This document shows positions 27,501 through 34,574 of a stretch of 64,000 nucleotides of DNA, one piece after another; positions within the stretch are counted from its first letter, which is position 1, and each line of letters begins with the position of its first letter. The DNA is from Henricia sp. BOLD:AAB3569 (taxonomy: Eukaryota > Echinodermata > Asteroidea > Spinulosida > Echinasteridae). The translations under genes were made by a program, and so were the position numbers. The stretch spans positions 868,001 to 932,000 of the forward strand of contig JBBELK010000384.1 of assembly GCA_037783545.1 (NCBI GenBank), written 5' to 3'. Under the pieces are notes generated by a model. It made no database searches, was not told the origin of the DNA, and was given only the letters and a program-made list of their open reading frames with translations.

Positions 27501-30500
27501 TTGATATACGGAGGCAACATACCTTATGTTACCCTGTACACGCCTTCGTGCATGTAAACTGTATATTTAAAGGCAGTACACATGATTGGTATCTCGAAGA
27601 ATAACAAATGTTCACAGACTAACGAACCTTGTCAGTTCGTTAAATTATATTTTATTTCTATAATTATTCTGCACCAAAGTTGTAGTACAATGTACTCGTA
27701 CTCGCACTCGAGTTCATTTTTCTGTACTCGTATTCGTGAAAATGTACTCGACTACAACACTGTTCCGTAAAGTCAATACAGAACAGTGCGTAATGTTTGC
27801 GTATCTATTGGTACGCCCGAATTGTGACCTCAGAACAAACACCGTGTTAACAGGACGTATTAAAAGTCGTGCGCAGAACCGTATACGTAACTGGCACTTT
27901 TTTCAATCGGCCGTGTGTATTCCATAGAACTGATTAAGGGGACACGATTGAACCATTTAAACGCATGGATAGGGTGTATATAGACCGTATCGAATAGCCG
28001 CCAAGGTGCCCCACAAAATGGCGGCTATTCGATACGGTCTATACCGCCAGCGGCAGATGGGAAAGAAAATAAATACCTTACCTTACTTGTTTTACCTCCT
28101 TCCTGATACGCTTGTCTAGGGTAAATGACACTTTATCGATGAGTTTAATGGCGACGGTTTGTCCATTTCTGCATCAAAAGAGAAGAAAAACAATAACAAC
28201 TTATTATACAGAGTATTCTGCAGCTGAATTCGGCACACACCATGGCGCTTTACATTGCTACCCCTTGTCACTGGGCGAAATTAACTTCCAAGCCCTTGAC
28301 TGCCGCTAAAGCGCCCGCAAGCTAAATGGACACAAAACCTTCACACCTAGACACACACAATAATGGACACGGTTGTAATTCATAACCACAAGCTACATAA
28401 TTAACATTGGTGTTGAGCTCGACACACTATAATAACCATATTAATGACAACGACTAGAAATTTGCTGTATAGAAGTGTGACATAATACGGGCCGTATACA
28501 GCATGCCGCTGCCATTTTCTGCAGTATGTACTATTTTAAAAGCGATTTCAACTCACGATTTCAACTCACGATATACGTTATCCCCCTAGGAGGGGATTGA
28601 TATTCTATTGTTGGGGTGCGAAATGTTACCCAGGGGGGGTGGTTGCAAGGGAAAATGTCCATCAAGCTGGCTTCCCAAATAATGTATGACGCACACAGGC
28701 CTATATTTCTATGCGAGCCAATGGTAGCCGGCTCAATCACTTCCAATCGACTCATGGCAATTTGTAGTCGTAGTCATTAACTGTCGCCTTATGGCGACAG
28801 CTATATACTCACAGAATACCGGTTTGTGTGAAAAGCTGTTTGGAGTGAGCCGCAGCCGCTAATCCACCAATACTAGACGCTTCGTTGTCCGTCCTCACGC
28901 TGATGACGCTTCCGGTAAAGCCTCGCAATCCAGTATCTGAGCTCGTAAACAAAACCCGGTGTCATTTCAACTCATTTGGGTGCGAATGACCAACGAAGAT
29001 ACGCTTTGGGGTCTCGCGTACATAAGGTTTCAGAAAAGTATGTTGTGACACTATTTGTTGCCGTTCTTGGACTAAAGTTATCTCATTTGATTTGTCTTAA
29101 GATATTTCTTTAGTTTGGAGAGAAGATAAGTGTCATTGTTACAGAGATATGATCCTGGGGAAAAAGTCTCTCCAGTATTGAAAACTTATATACAAACTTT
29201 ACAAAGCACGGCAATTGCAACGATGTCTTATAATATGGGCGCCACCATTTTGTCAGAGAACTGGGCCAAAAAATGACGTTTCTGCTTACAAGTCTGTCGT
29301 GTATTCCTACTGCAATACAAGAAAATGTCGTACGCAAAAACGCAAGTCTCTTGTTTATCTTTGTATAGCAATAATGTACGTATTGTAAGTCTTGTTCAGC
29401 GCAATGACTTTGGTTTCTTTAAACGTCGTTGATGTCAGGGTACCGCATTCAATAGCTGAAAGCGCTCTCTTGTTTGTGCGTGAAATGTCTGTTTTATTTA
29501 AAATACAAAATCTCACAAGATCTAGAATGACTTCTGACCTGGCTTAATGTCGTCATAGTTGACAATCCAACTCTCATCCCATAGCATCCGCTCCTGTCTC
29601 CAGTAAAAATACTGAAATAAATCACCAACAAAGGTTAAAAGGAAATCAAAACGCCGACCTTAGCTCCCAACTATATAAAGTCCACAAAATATCTGTAACG
29701 AAACAGAGGGTCGAAGTGTGAAACCTAGTGTGACAGCAGTTACCATAGTGAAACCTATAGTGTGACAGCAGTTACCATAGTGAAACCTAGTGTGACAGCA
29801 GTTACCATAGTGAAACCTATAGTGTGACAGCAGTTACCATAGTGAAACCTAGTGTGACAGCAGTTACCATAGTGAAACCTAGTGTGACAGCAGTTACCAT
29901 AGTGAAACCTATAGTGTGACAGCAGTTACCATAGTGAAACCTAGTGTGACAGCAGTTACCATAGTGAAACCTATAGTGTGACAGCAGTTACCATAGTGAA
30001 ACCTAGTGTGACAGCAGTTACCATAGTGAAACCTAGTGTGACAGCAGTTATAAGAATTTGCCTAACGATTCTGTAAACATCACATAATCAAAACGGAAAA
30101 CACAAAAATAAGACTAGAACAAACGTGATAAAATACAGAAAATAATTTGGACACATGTAGGAGCAGGGGTGATAAACCAAATTGTGATAGAAGCCACCAA
30201 ACAATTGCGATAAACATTTTGGACGACAACTGTTTTAACCTATTTCTATTTTGCCTGAGGAGGAGTCAATGTGGTGTCGTCGTTATCTCATTTCGGACGA
30301 TCATACACTCCAACTGTATTATCGTTCAGGTAGCCCGCCGGTATAAATTTAAATAATAATAATAATAAAAAAATTCCCCAATGATTTTTCCGTGACGGAG
30401 CGATAGGGAAATATTTTGATCTCTATCATTTGATCTTTTTAGCCTACAGTTAGACTTGCCTCTTGCGCAGAGGCATCGTGATACGATCTCACACAGGGCT

Positions 30501-30925
30501 GAAAATTGTACTATTATATAGTTGGCAAACCACACATATTTTTACTTTATTTTCTTTTCGCGTCGCGTCGCGTCCACATCTAAATTGGAGATTGAACATT
30601 TCCTGTTTTTTGTCCAGGGGATAGTATTAGGGGAGGTATGTTATATCATTGTTAGGTTAGAACGAAATCCATTTTATAGAAAAGTCTGAACAAGCTTTTT
30701 TAAGAGTAAAAATGTCAGCTGTTTCAACCGAATGCCTGTCGACAATCGTCATTTTGATCTACATGCATCTTACCCCAACAACAACACAGAAGACGGTCAT
30801 GATGAAGACACATGTACATGCTATAGCTGCTACGGCGCCCTCTGAGAGCGGACATCTGTTACAATCGGCCGGGCAGGTGGAGCACGTTTCTCCCTCTTCC
30901 TTCTCGCATATGTGGTTGCCACAAA
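6284..30925 (-). CDS. Receptor guanylate cyclase, 3' fifteen exons of the gene
   Basis: Single-pass membrane guanylate cyclase, which converts GTP to cGMP when an extracellular or membrane signal is received. I joined 15 minus-strand exons, each bounded by AG and GT, with matching split codons, giving 677 continuous residues ending in TAA. Order: six-Cys module (residues 2-25), transmembrane helix (about 31-53), kinase-homology domain (about 76-360), coiled-coil linker (about 375-410), cyclase domain (about 411-610), polar tail. Cyclase metal ligands D440 and D484, guanine-selecting E480 and C552, and transition-state N559 and R563 are all present, so activity is expected. Family knowledge: natriuretic-peptide-receptor-like and other animal receptor cyclases share this architecture. 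The 5' exons with signal peptide and ectodomain are missing or unidentified, so the ligand cannot be named. No orthologue-level symbol is justified. Confidence 0.95.
7266..7357 (-). CDS. Cyclase exon 14: last catalytic strands
   Basis: Exon of 92 bp encoding [20 protein letters not shown] and [10 protein letters not shown]. It joins in phase 0 to GKGIMITYW, reproducing the E-M-KGKG-M-TYW end of class III animal cyclases. Acceptor TTCGACAG, donor GTATAA. Confidence 0.95.
7709..7772 (+). repeat. tRNA-like SINE head
   Basis: Contains an A-box-like TGGTCGAGTGG and a perfect B-box GGTTCGAATCC, with arms GCTCGG and CCGAGC closing a 64-nt cloverleaf-like shape. The variable loop is missing and the T stem pairs poorly, so it is a tRNA-derived SINE piece rather than a functional tRNA. 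Confidence 0.6.
7853..7951 (-). CDS. Cyclase exon 13: [15 protein letters not shown]
   Basis: Exon of 99 bp encoding [19 protein letters not shown] and [14 protein letters not shown]552 is the second guanine-specificity residue, and N559 with R563 stabilise the transition state. All three are intact. A tRNA-like SINE head lies just downstream in the intron (7709-7772). Confidence 0.98.
8084..8270. mobile_element. PIF/Harbinger-type MITE, family B copy 2 (187 bp)
   Basis: Same inverted ends as the 6-kb copy, flanked by TTA on both sides (8,081-8,083 and 8,271-8,273). Sits in the intron between cyclase exons 12 and 13. Confidence 0.85.
8449..9386. mobile_element. GC-rich 938-bp TIR element in cyclase intron
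   Basis: Forty-three bases at 8,449 (starting TGCTACGTTTACACCATGTC) are repeated exactly, inverted, at the other end. TTA is duplicated on each flank (8,446-8,448; 9,387-9,389). The interior is CpG-rich, unlike the AT-rich surroundings, with no convincing ORF or transposase. The TTA duplication suggests a PIF/Harbinger-related non-autonomous element. Confidence 0.85.
8875..8912 (+). promoter_or_regulatory. Possible core promoter inside the GC-rich element
   Basis: TATAAATA at 8,879-8,886 is followed about 30 bp later by a pyrimidine-rich initiator-like TTTTCACTTC, within CpG-rich sequence. Resembles an RNA polymerase II TATA promoter; no downstream ORF confirms it. Confidence 0.35.
9461..9613 (-). 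CDS. Cyclase exon 12: catalytic core middle
   Basis: Exon of 153 bp encoding [20 protein letters not shown] and ending [10 protein letters not shown]. It matches the YMVVSGLP..NG..HA.EIA..AL segment of the family. Donor GTGAGC. A GC-rich transposon-like element ends only 74 bp past the donor. Confidence 0.96.
9995..10238. repeat. 21-bp minisatellite
   Basis: About eleven copies of CGAGCTAATCCCCTCCATGT(A) with TTATTCC variants. A multiple of three, so both strands stay open as heptapeptide repeats; not a gene. It lies 46 bp past the donor of cyclase exon 11. Confidence 0.95.
10284..10423 (-). CDS. Cyclase exon 11: DIVGFT metal-binding strand
   Basis: Exon of 140 bp encoding [18 protein letters not shown] and ending [12 protein letters not shown]440 and D484 coordinate the two metal ions. 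E480 in KVETIGD contacts the guanine ring, so this is a guanylate rather than adenylate cyclase. Acceptor TTCTACAG, donor GTAAGT. Confidence 0.98.
10931..11003 (+). repeat. tRNA-like SINE fragment
   Basis: A-box TAGTCTAGTGG and B-box-like GAGTTCGATTC about 45 bp apart. Downstream to 12,035 I see no gene or repeat structure. Confidence 0.5.
12036..12443 (-). CDS. Unidentified 135-codon open frame in cyclase intron
   Basis: Open on the minus strand from just after a TAG at 12,444-12,446 (CCCTAG, which could act as an acceptor) to TGA. Segments include [52 protein letters not shown] and [15 protein letters not shown]. Amino-acid composition and codon use look coding. It lies between cyclase exons 10 and 11 on the same strand, so it is either an unrelated inserted fragment, a mobile-element protein or an alternative exon. 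Not recognised. Confidence 0.4.
   Translation of the reverse strand, partial: SFFHKFLNYICTCDKTTHFPTIEEIVFGMMASLSPLSHDSKRESVMTPGKVAHLYLIRFYPQRVTTKLNQDIGPCMESPRMLQGWDIFSVLSETITKSVKLNGFYGPSLPYKATITMSGRNLRHAKPRPRRVQFP
12774..13155 (+). pseudogene. Ty3/gypsy-type integrase remnant
   Basis: Reads [20 protein letters not shown] with [20 protein letters not shown] and [11 protein letters not shown], matching F...W...FG.P..I.TDRG.QF.S.L...L...LG..R..T..YHP of retroelement integrases. After a stop and shift it resumes ([16 protein letters not shown]). The TDRG Asp is kept, but the frame is broken. It lies in the cyclase intron between exons 10 and 11 on the opposite strand. LTRs were not found. Confidence 0.75.
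13385..13445 (+). repeat. tRNA-like SINE fragment
   Basis: A-box-like TGGTCGAGTAG and B-box GGGTTCGATGC with normal spacing; the rest is degenerate. Confidence 0.45.
13666..13753 (-). CDS. Cyclase exon 10: N-terminal edge of catalytic domain
   Basis: Exon of 88 bp encoding [20 protein letters not shown] and FESCTIFF, then a split Ser that completes the FFSDIVGFT strand with exon 11. The LLYSMLPKPVA join is the classical start of receptor cyclase catalytic domains. Donor GTACAG. Confidence 0.95.
13848..13958. mobile_element. Palindromic MITE, CAGTGGCGGATCC type, copy 2
   Basis: Ends CAGTAGCGTATCCA and inverted GGGCGTATC, inner arms around AAATACAAAGGAATAC and GTATTCCTGCATTTTAATGA. Lies 95 bp upstream of cyclase exon 10. 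Confidence 0.6.
14039..14130. repeat. 21-bp tandem repeat
   Basis: About four and a half copies of TGGTGGACTTAAGGCTATA(TA). Confidence 0.95.
14560..14773 (-). CDS. Cyclase exon 9: end of kinase-homology domain and signalling coiled coil
   Basis: Exon of 214 bp encoding [20 protein letters not shown], then [20 protein letters not shown] and an acidic/basic heptad stretch ending RLLY. The CW..P..RP motif closes the kinase fold. The following helix is the dimerising linker that couples receptor state to the cyclase. Ends with one base of a split Ser codon. Confidence 0.96.
14878..15065. repeat. Dispersed intronic repeat family, inverted copy
   Basis: Reverse complement of parts of 18,530-18,980: shared words include GATGAACATCTACATCACGT, AATTCGTCTTTGTTCAA and GATTCCGAATCTTCAGCAAA. 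Confidence 0.65.
15329..15881. mobile_element. 553-bp foldback element
   Basis: Inverted arms of roughly 180 bp: outer GAGTCAGAGAAAACGCTCTT against AAGAGCATTGTTTTTTCTTACTC, inner TATATCTCCAAAACCTGCC, ACATGCTCAGTAA and CCCAGGGAAGAATTG. No ORF. Its end is 46 bp from the donor of cyclase exon 8. Confidence 0.75.
15928..16090 (-). CDS. Cyclase exon 8: C lobe of the kinase-homology domain
   Basis: Exon of 163 bp encoding [17 protein letters not shown] through RPPLPDLIS to CPCPDDYKK. The acceptor is TTCTCAG; a second AG eight bases inside would drop the conserved Ser-Phe. A 553-bp foldback element ends about 46 bp beyond the donor. Confidence 0.95.
16625..17098 (+). CDS. Unidentified 157-codon ORF opposite the cyclase gene
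   Basis: ATG-started ORF in the intron between cyclase exons 7 and 8, antisense to the gene. Contains several Cys ([28 protein letters not shown]) but no motif I recognise. Third positions are not distinctive. Possibly a chance ORF. Confidence 0.12.
   Translation: MSLNIDPLETLTCSLSLQCGRPFACVSANCILISYSSTLTQCNCPSTKHISKALIGKVQKNPNHSIDSSHSRHIPRLRDTCFHFSHIDADDIQNPLEIQIDPGCGCTEKNNSTYLDIFTRDPATRLILKAASASFVGPAACLKPVEIQCKLTTFVTI
18230..19150. repeat. Dispersed intronic repeat, upstream copy
   Basis: Shares blocks with 19,845-20,400 in the same orientation: TAACTTCAATTTCGTCTC, TTGGTCGYTCATGTTC, GAAATCTTACGACA, GGAAAGACCAAAGACCAAAT and GCGTTTCACTCG. The two copies bracket cyclase exon 7. Confidence 0.75.
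19634..19781 (-). CDS. Cyclase exon 7: DYG and SPE region
   Basis: Exon of 148 bp. The split Asp followed by YGLQEYR makes DYG in place of the kinase [16 protein letters not shown] matches the APE-like element and TPAVDVY the following helix. Donor GTAAGA. It lies between two copies of a dispersed intronic repeat. Confidence 0.95.
19845..20400. repeat. Dispersed intronic repeat, downstream copy
   Basis: Same family as the 18.2-19.15-kb block, shorter by internal deletion. No ORF. Confidence 0.75.
20706..20827 (-). CDS. Cyclase exon 6: pseudo-catalytic loop
   Basis: Exon of 122 bp encoding [17 protein letters not shown], then [18 protein letters not shown]. The kinase HRD motif is replaced by HGR (residues 215-217), so the catalytic Asp is absent, as expected for a regulatory kinase-homology domain. 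The acceptor is CTTACAG; an internal TGTAG could mimic an acceptor but would break the frame. Donor GTAAGG. The 52-bp palindromic array starts about 60 bp upstream of the acceptor. Confidence 0.95.
20885..21335. repeat. 52-bp palindromic minisatellite
   Basis: About eight and a half near-perfect units containing CGACTTGG and CCAAGTCG as inverted halves, so every unit can form a hairpin. Diverged units continue to about 21,550. Confidence 0.95.
21669..21830. mobile_element. Truncated TTAA-type MITE, family C
   Basis: Matches the interior of 24,860-25,161 (GAACTTTGACCGC, GTGCGCTGACCTTTCCAAC, GAGGTATCAGAGAAGCCC) but lacks the terminal inverted repeats. Confidence 0.7.
23188..23331 (-). CDS. Cyclase exon 5: N lobe and hinge of the kinase-homology domain
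   Basis: Exon of 144 bp encoding [18 protein letters not shown], then [18 protein letters not shown], ending NWSF. The hinge signature TEYCPKGSL(T)D is characteristic of receptor guanylate cyclases. The preceding intron is almost 4.8 kb and contains MITEs and repeats. Donor GTAAGT. Confidence 0.95.
24860..25161. mobile_element. TTAA-type MITE, family C (302 bp)
   Basis: Ends GGGGCGTTCACACTATCGCG and inverted TCCGCGATAGTGTGAACGC; TTAA on the left, a decayed TTAG on the right. The TTAA target points to piggyBac-type mobilisation. Confidence 0.75.
25262..25480. repeat. Dispersed repeat family R, copy 1
   Basis: Contains GGTGTGCTCCGAGGTAT and ATTTTACAGTTTGTTGTAAT, shared with 40.9 and 63.8 kb. 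Confidence 0.6.
26660..26835. repeat. GGGCGAAGTGGT-rich repeat, copy 1
   Basis: Repeated phrases CACTTCGCCC and CCAAAACCACTT, preceded by CTTTGAGAAATGAGTAAA. An inverted relative lies at 35,784-35,985. Confidence 0.7.
27979..28043. repeat. 25-bp perfect hairpin beside cyclase exon 4
   Basis: TATAGACCGTATCGAATAGC(CGCCA) and its exact complement flank a 15-nt loop, starting about 38 nt into the intron after the exon 4 donor. Could be a minimal MITE or a structured intron RNA. Confidence 0.85.
28082..28168 (-). CDS. Cyclase exon 4: VAIK strand of the kinase-homology domain
   Basis: Exon of 87 bp encoding [15 protein letters not shown] and a basic helix. The VAIK lysine (residue 125) is kept. 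There are two nearby GTAAGG donors; only the one after CAAGTAAG restores frame with exon 5 (KQVRDIHHPN). A 25-bp perfect hairpin begins about 38 nt into the downstream intron. Confidence 0.93.
28813..28936 (-). CDS. Cyclase exon 3: start of kinase-homology domain
   Basis: Exon of 124 bp encoding [13 protein letters not shown] through [16 protein letters not shown]. It corresponds to the N-terminal edge of the kinase-homology N lobe, a low-complexity Gly/Ser/Ala-rich region in this family. Donor GTGAGT. The split Leu codon is finished by exon 4. Confidence 0.88.
29539..29611 (-). CDS. Cyclase exon 2: cytoplasmic juxtamembrane segment
   Basis: Exon of 73 bp encoding [15 protein letters not shown] and a following VNYDDIKP. 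Receptor cyclases have a basic, Trp-containing stretch here that leads into the kinase-homology domain. Acceptor ATTTCAG, donor GTCAGA. It ends with one base that completes an Asp codon in exon 3. Confidence 0.9.
29726..30050. repeat. 30/32-bp minisatellite with higher-order pattern
   Basis: Eleven copies of GTGTGACAGCAGTTACCATA; links alternate between short (30 bp) and long (32 bp, extra AT) in the order S L S L S S L S L S S, implying duplication of a five-unit block. Confidence 0.95.
30545..30690. repeat. Dispersed repeat fragment shared with 63.5 kb
   Basis: Shares AAATTGGAGA, TTTCCTGTTTT, GTTAGATTAGAACAAAATCC-like segments with 63,500-63,600. Confidence 0.55.
30774..30925 (-). CDS. Cyclase exon 1 of the reconstructed set: Cys-rich juxtamembrane module and TM helix
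   Basis: Exon of 152 bp entering with two bases of a split codon and ending in phase 0 before GTAAGA. It opens [14 protein letters not shown], continues [11 protein letters not shown], then a hydrophobic run ([20 protein letters not shown]). Six cysteines in 24 residues sit directly outside the membrane. This spacing resembles short CGNG..C..GE.C..CP.DC modules in unrelated secreted proteins (recollection, not a search). It is not the usual juxtamembrane region of natriuretic peptide receptors. The exon joins in frame to the next at G|YFYW. Confidence 0.88.
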
Positions 30926-31376
30926 CTACAAGTCAAGACAAAAAACAACTAAATGATAAAGCGAAGAGAATAATTTACCAACATTGTAAACTTTTGGTTA
31001 CTGCGCAAAGGGACTAAAAGTGTATCACCATAATTGGAAGAGATCTGACCTAAGTTATGAGCCTTTTAAAGGAACTTTCTATTTTCGTCTTGTAAAAGAG
31101 GTACATTATGCGACAATACAGGATGCGATCATTAAGCTATAGTAACCGAATAATTTATTGATCCACAAATTTGGATTTTATTTTTTACAATTTTGGAAAA
31201 CAATGATGTTTGGTAAAAACCCGGAAATACGACCTTTCTTTCAGCACCTACCTGATTCTGTTCTCTCACTCTCTCGTTATGATATCAAGACTTGTGTGCT
31301 TGCATTATCTCACATTTTCATTTGACCAACTGTGATTTTTTAAAACTAAAACTAATACGATTTTGCCTGAAAATAA

Positions 31377-31550
31377 GAATACCGCCACTACTGCCCAATA
31401 ATACCGCCACTACTGCCCAATAATACCGCCACTACTGCCCAATAATACCGCCACTACTGCCCAATAATACCGCCACTACTGCCCAATAATACCGCCACTA
31501 CTGCCCAATAATACCGCCACTACTGCCCAATAATACCGCCACTACTGCTA
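31377..31550. repeat. 22-bp minisatellite
   Basis: Eight exact copies of ATACCGCCACTACTGCCCAA(TA). The following 31,560-32,257 contains two short direct repeats around GACACAG(T/C)ACTGGCGTATTG and no supportable gene. Confidence 0.95.
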
Positions 31551-32257
31551 CCCCTTTTTTTAGTGGGAGGGGGAAGCTGCATTTCGACATCAAAATCCCC
31601 CATAAACAAAACAATATCACGATCGCGTCACACACAATAATGCGTCTTCTACATGGAAAAGGGAATAACACAAAGCAAGACACAGTACTGGCGTATTGGT
31701 ACAAGGTATGTACAATGTACATACCAAGACACAGCACTGGCGTATTGGTAAGTACAATGTACATACGTAAAGATTTGGTTTGCTTGTAACATTTCTCCTC
31801 ATTTATTAAACATCACAGAGGTGCAGCCAGACATTATAAAAGATAACATCTAACATCCTTTAAACAAAAACAACCATGAACACGGCTCGCAATCCGACGC
31901 TTTTCTCATAGCTTAGCCAAATGTCTATGACCACATCAATTCGTGAGCATCCCCGCTTCAACGTCCAAGACTTCAGATAAAATAAACACGTCCCTTGCCG
32001 CCTGATTAAAAGTGAGTGCGACTTAAACTTATTGAGCCTGATGAGTCTTATTATAAATGACATGCCTTCGCGTTTTTAGTTTCCGTGCGATGGCGTAATG
32101 GCTCAATTTGTTCCGTTTTTAATCTGTCGCGCTTGACAGGTGTATCGGGCACTGGCTCGGTAATTATGTTACCCCGTAGTCTAGGTCAAGTTGAAAAGTA
32201 ATCATCTTGTAATATATTTTCGCAAATATTCCGACCACCAGGCAGTTTTATTATGGG

Positions 32258-34546
32258 ACAGAATGCATGATTACATTGGTCATGCTCGTCACACAAGCAA
32301 TGTATGGGTTCTGATGGTCACTTCATGGATCCTACAAAGCCAGCAGCAACAGAATGCATGATTTACATTGGTCATGCTCGTCACACAAGCAATGTATGGG
32401 TTCTGATGGTCACTTCGTGGATCCTACAAAGCCAGCAGTAACATAATGCATGATTTACATTGGTCATGCTCGTCACACAAGCAATGTATGGGTTCTGATG
32501 GTCACTTCGTGGATCCTACAAAGCCAGCAGCAACATAATGCATGATTACATTGGTCATGCTCGTCACACAAGCAATGTATGGGTTCTGATGGTCACTTCA
32601 TGGATCCTACACAGCCAGCAGCAACAGAATGCATGATTTACATTGGTCATGCTCGTCACACAAGCAATGTATGGGTTCTGATGGTCACTTCATGGATCCT
32701 ACAAAGCCAGCAGCAACAGAATGCATGATTACATTGGTCATGCTCGTCACACAAGCAATGTATGGGTTCTGATGGTCACTTCGTGGATCCTACAAAGCCA
32801 GCAGCAACAGAATGCATGATTACATTGGTCATGCTCGTCACACAAGCAATGTATGGGTTCTGATGGTCACTTCATGGATCCTACAAAGCCAGCAGCAACA
32901 GAATGCATGATTTACATTGGTCATGCTCGTCACACAAGCAATGTATGGGTTCTGATGGTCACTTCGTGGATCCTACAAAGCCAGCAGTAACATAATGCAT
33001 GATTTACATTGGTCATGCTCGTCACACAAGCAATGTATGGGTTCTGATGGTCACTTCGTGGATCCTACAAAGCCAGCAGCAACAGAATGCATGATTACAT
33101 TGGTCATGCTCGTCACACAAGCAATGTATGGGTTCTGATGGTCACTTCGTGGATCCTACAAAGCCAGCATGCAGCAACAGAATGCATGATTACATTGGTC
33201 ATGCTCGTCACACAAGCAATGTATGGGTTCTGATGGTCACTTCGTGGATCCTACAAAGCCAGCAGCAACAGAATGCATGATTACATTGGTCATGCTCGTC
33301 ACACAAGCAATGGGTTCTGATGGTCACTTCGTGGATCCTACAAAGCCAGCAGCAACAGAATGCATGATTACATTGGTCATGCTCGTCACACAAGCAATGT
33401 ATGGGTTCTGATGGTCACTTCATGGATCCTACAAAGCCAGCAGCAACAGAATGCAGGATTACATTGGTCATGCTCGTCACACAAGCAATGTATGGGTTCT
33501 AATGGTCACTTCGTGGATCCTACAAAGCCAGCAGCAACAGAATGCATGATTACATTGGTCATGCACGTCACACAAGCAATGTATGGGTTCTAATGGTCAC
33601 TTCATGGATCCTACAAAGCCAGCAGCAACATAATGCATGATTACATTGGTCATGCACGTCACACAAGCAATGTGTGCGTTCTGATGGTCACTTCGTGGAT
33701 CCTACAAAGCCAGCAGCAACAGAATGCATGATTACATTGGTCATGCTCGTCACACAAGCAATGTATGGGTTCTGATGGTTACTTCGTGGATCCTACACAG
33801 CCAGCAGCAACAGAATGCATGATTACATTGGTCATGCTCGTCACACAAGCAATGTGTGGGTTCTAATGGTCACTTCATGGATCCTACAAGGCCAGCAGCA
33901 ACAGAATGCATGATTACATTGGTCATGCTCGTCACACAAGCAATGTGTGGGTTCTAATGGTCACTTCATGGATCCTACAAGGCCAGCAGCAACAGAATGC
34001 ATGATTACATTGGTCCTGCTCGTCACACAAGCAATGTGTGGGTTTTAATGGTCACTTCATGGATCCTACAAGGCCAGCAGCAACAGAATGCATGATTACA
34101 TTGGTCATGCACGTCACACAAGCAATGTGTGGGTTCTAATGGTCACTTCATGGATCCTACAAGGCCAGCAGCAACAGAATGCATGATTACATTGGTCATG
34201 CACGTCACACAAGCAATGTATGGGTTCTAATGGTCACTTCATGGATCCTACAAAGCCAGCAGCAACAGAATGCATGATTACATTGGTCATGCTCGTCACA
34301 AAAGCAATGTATGGGTTCTGATGGTCACTTCATGGATCCTACAAAGCCAGCAGCAACAGAATGCAGGATTACATTGGTCATGCTCGTCACACAAGCAATG
34401 TATGGGTTCTGATGGTCACTTCGTGGATCCTACAAAGCCAGCATGCGGCAACAGCATGCATGATTACATTGGTCATGCACGTCACACAAGCAATGTATGG
34501 GTTCTAATGGTCACTTCGTGCATGGATCCTACAAAGCCAGCAGCAA
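32258..34546. repeat. 91/92-bp satellite array, about 25 units
   Basis: Unit opens GAATGCATGATTACATTGGT and includes GGATCC and GCCAGCAGCAACA. Variant positions (extra T in ATTTAC, CAT/CGT before GGATCC, ATG/GTG) recur in blocks, showing unequal exchange. Short ORFs across it are artefacts. Confidence 0.97.
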
Positions 34547-34574
34547 CAGTAAATTACCATCAAGAACTCGGCAA

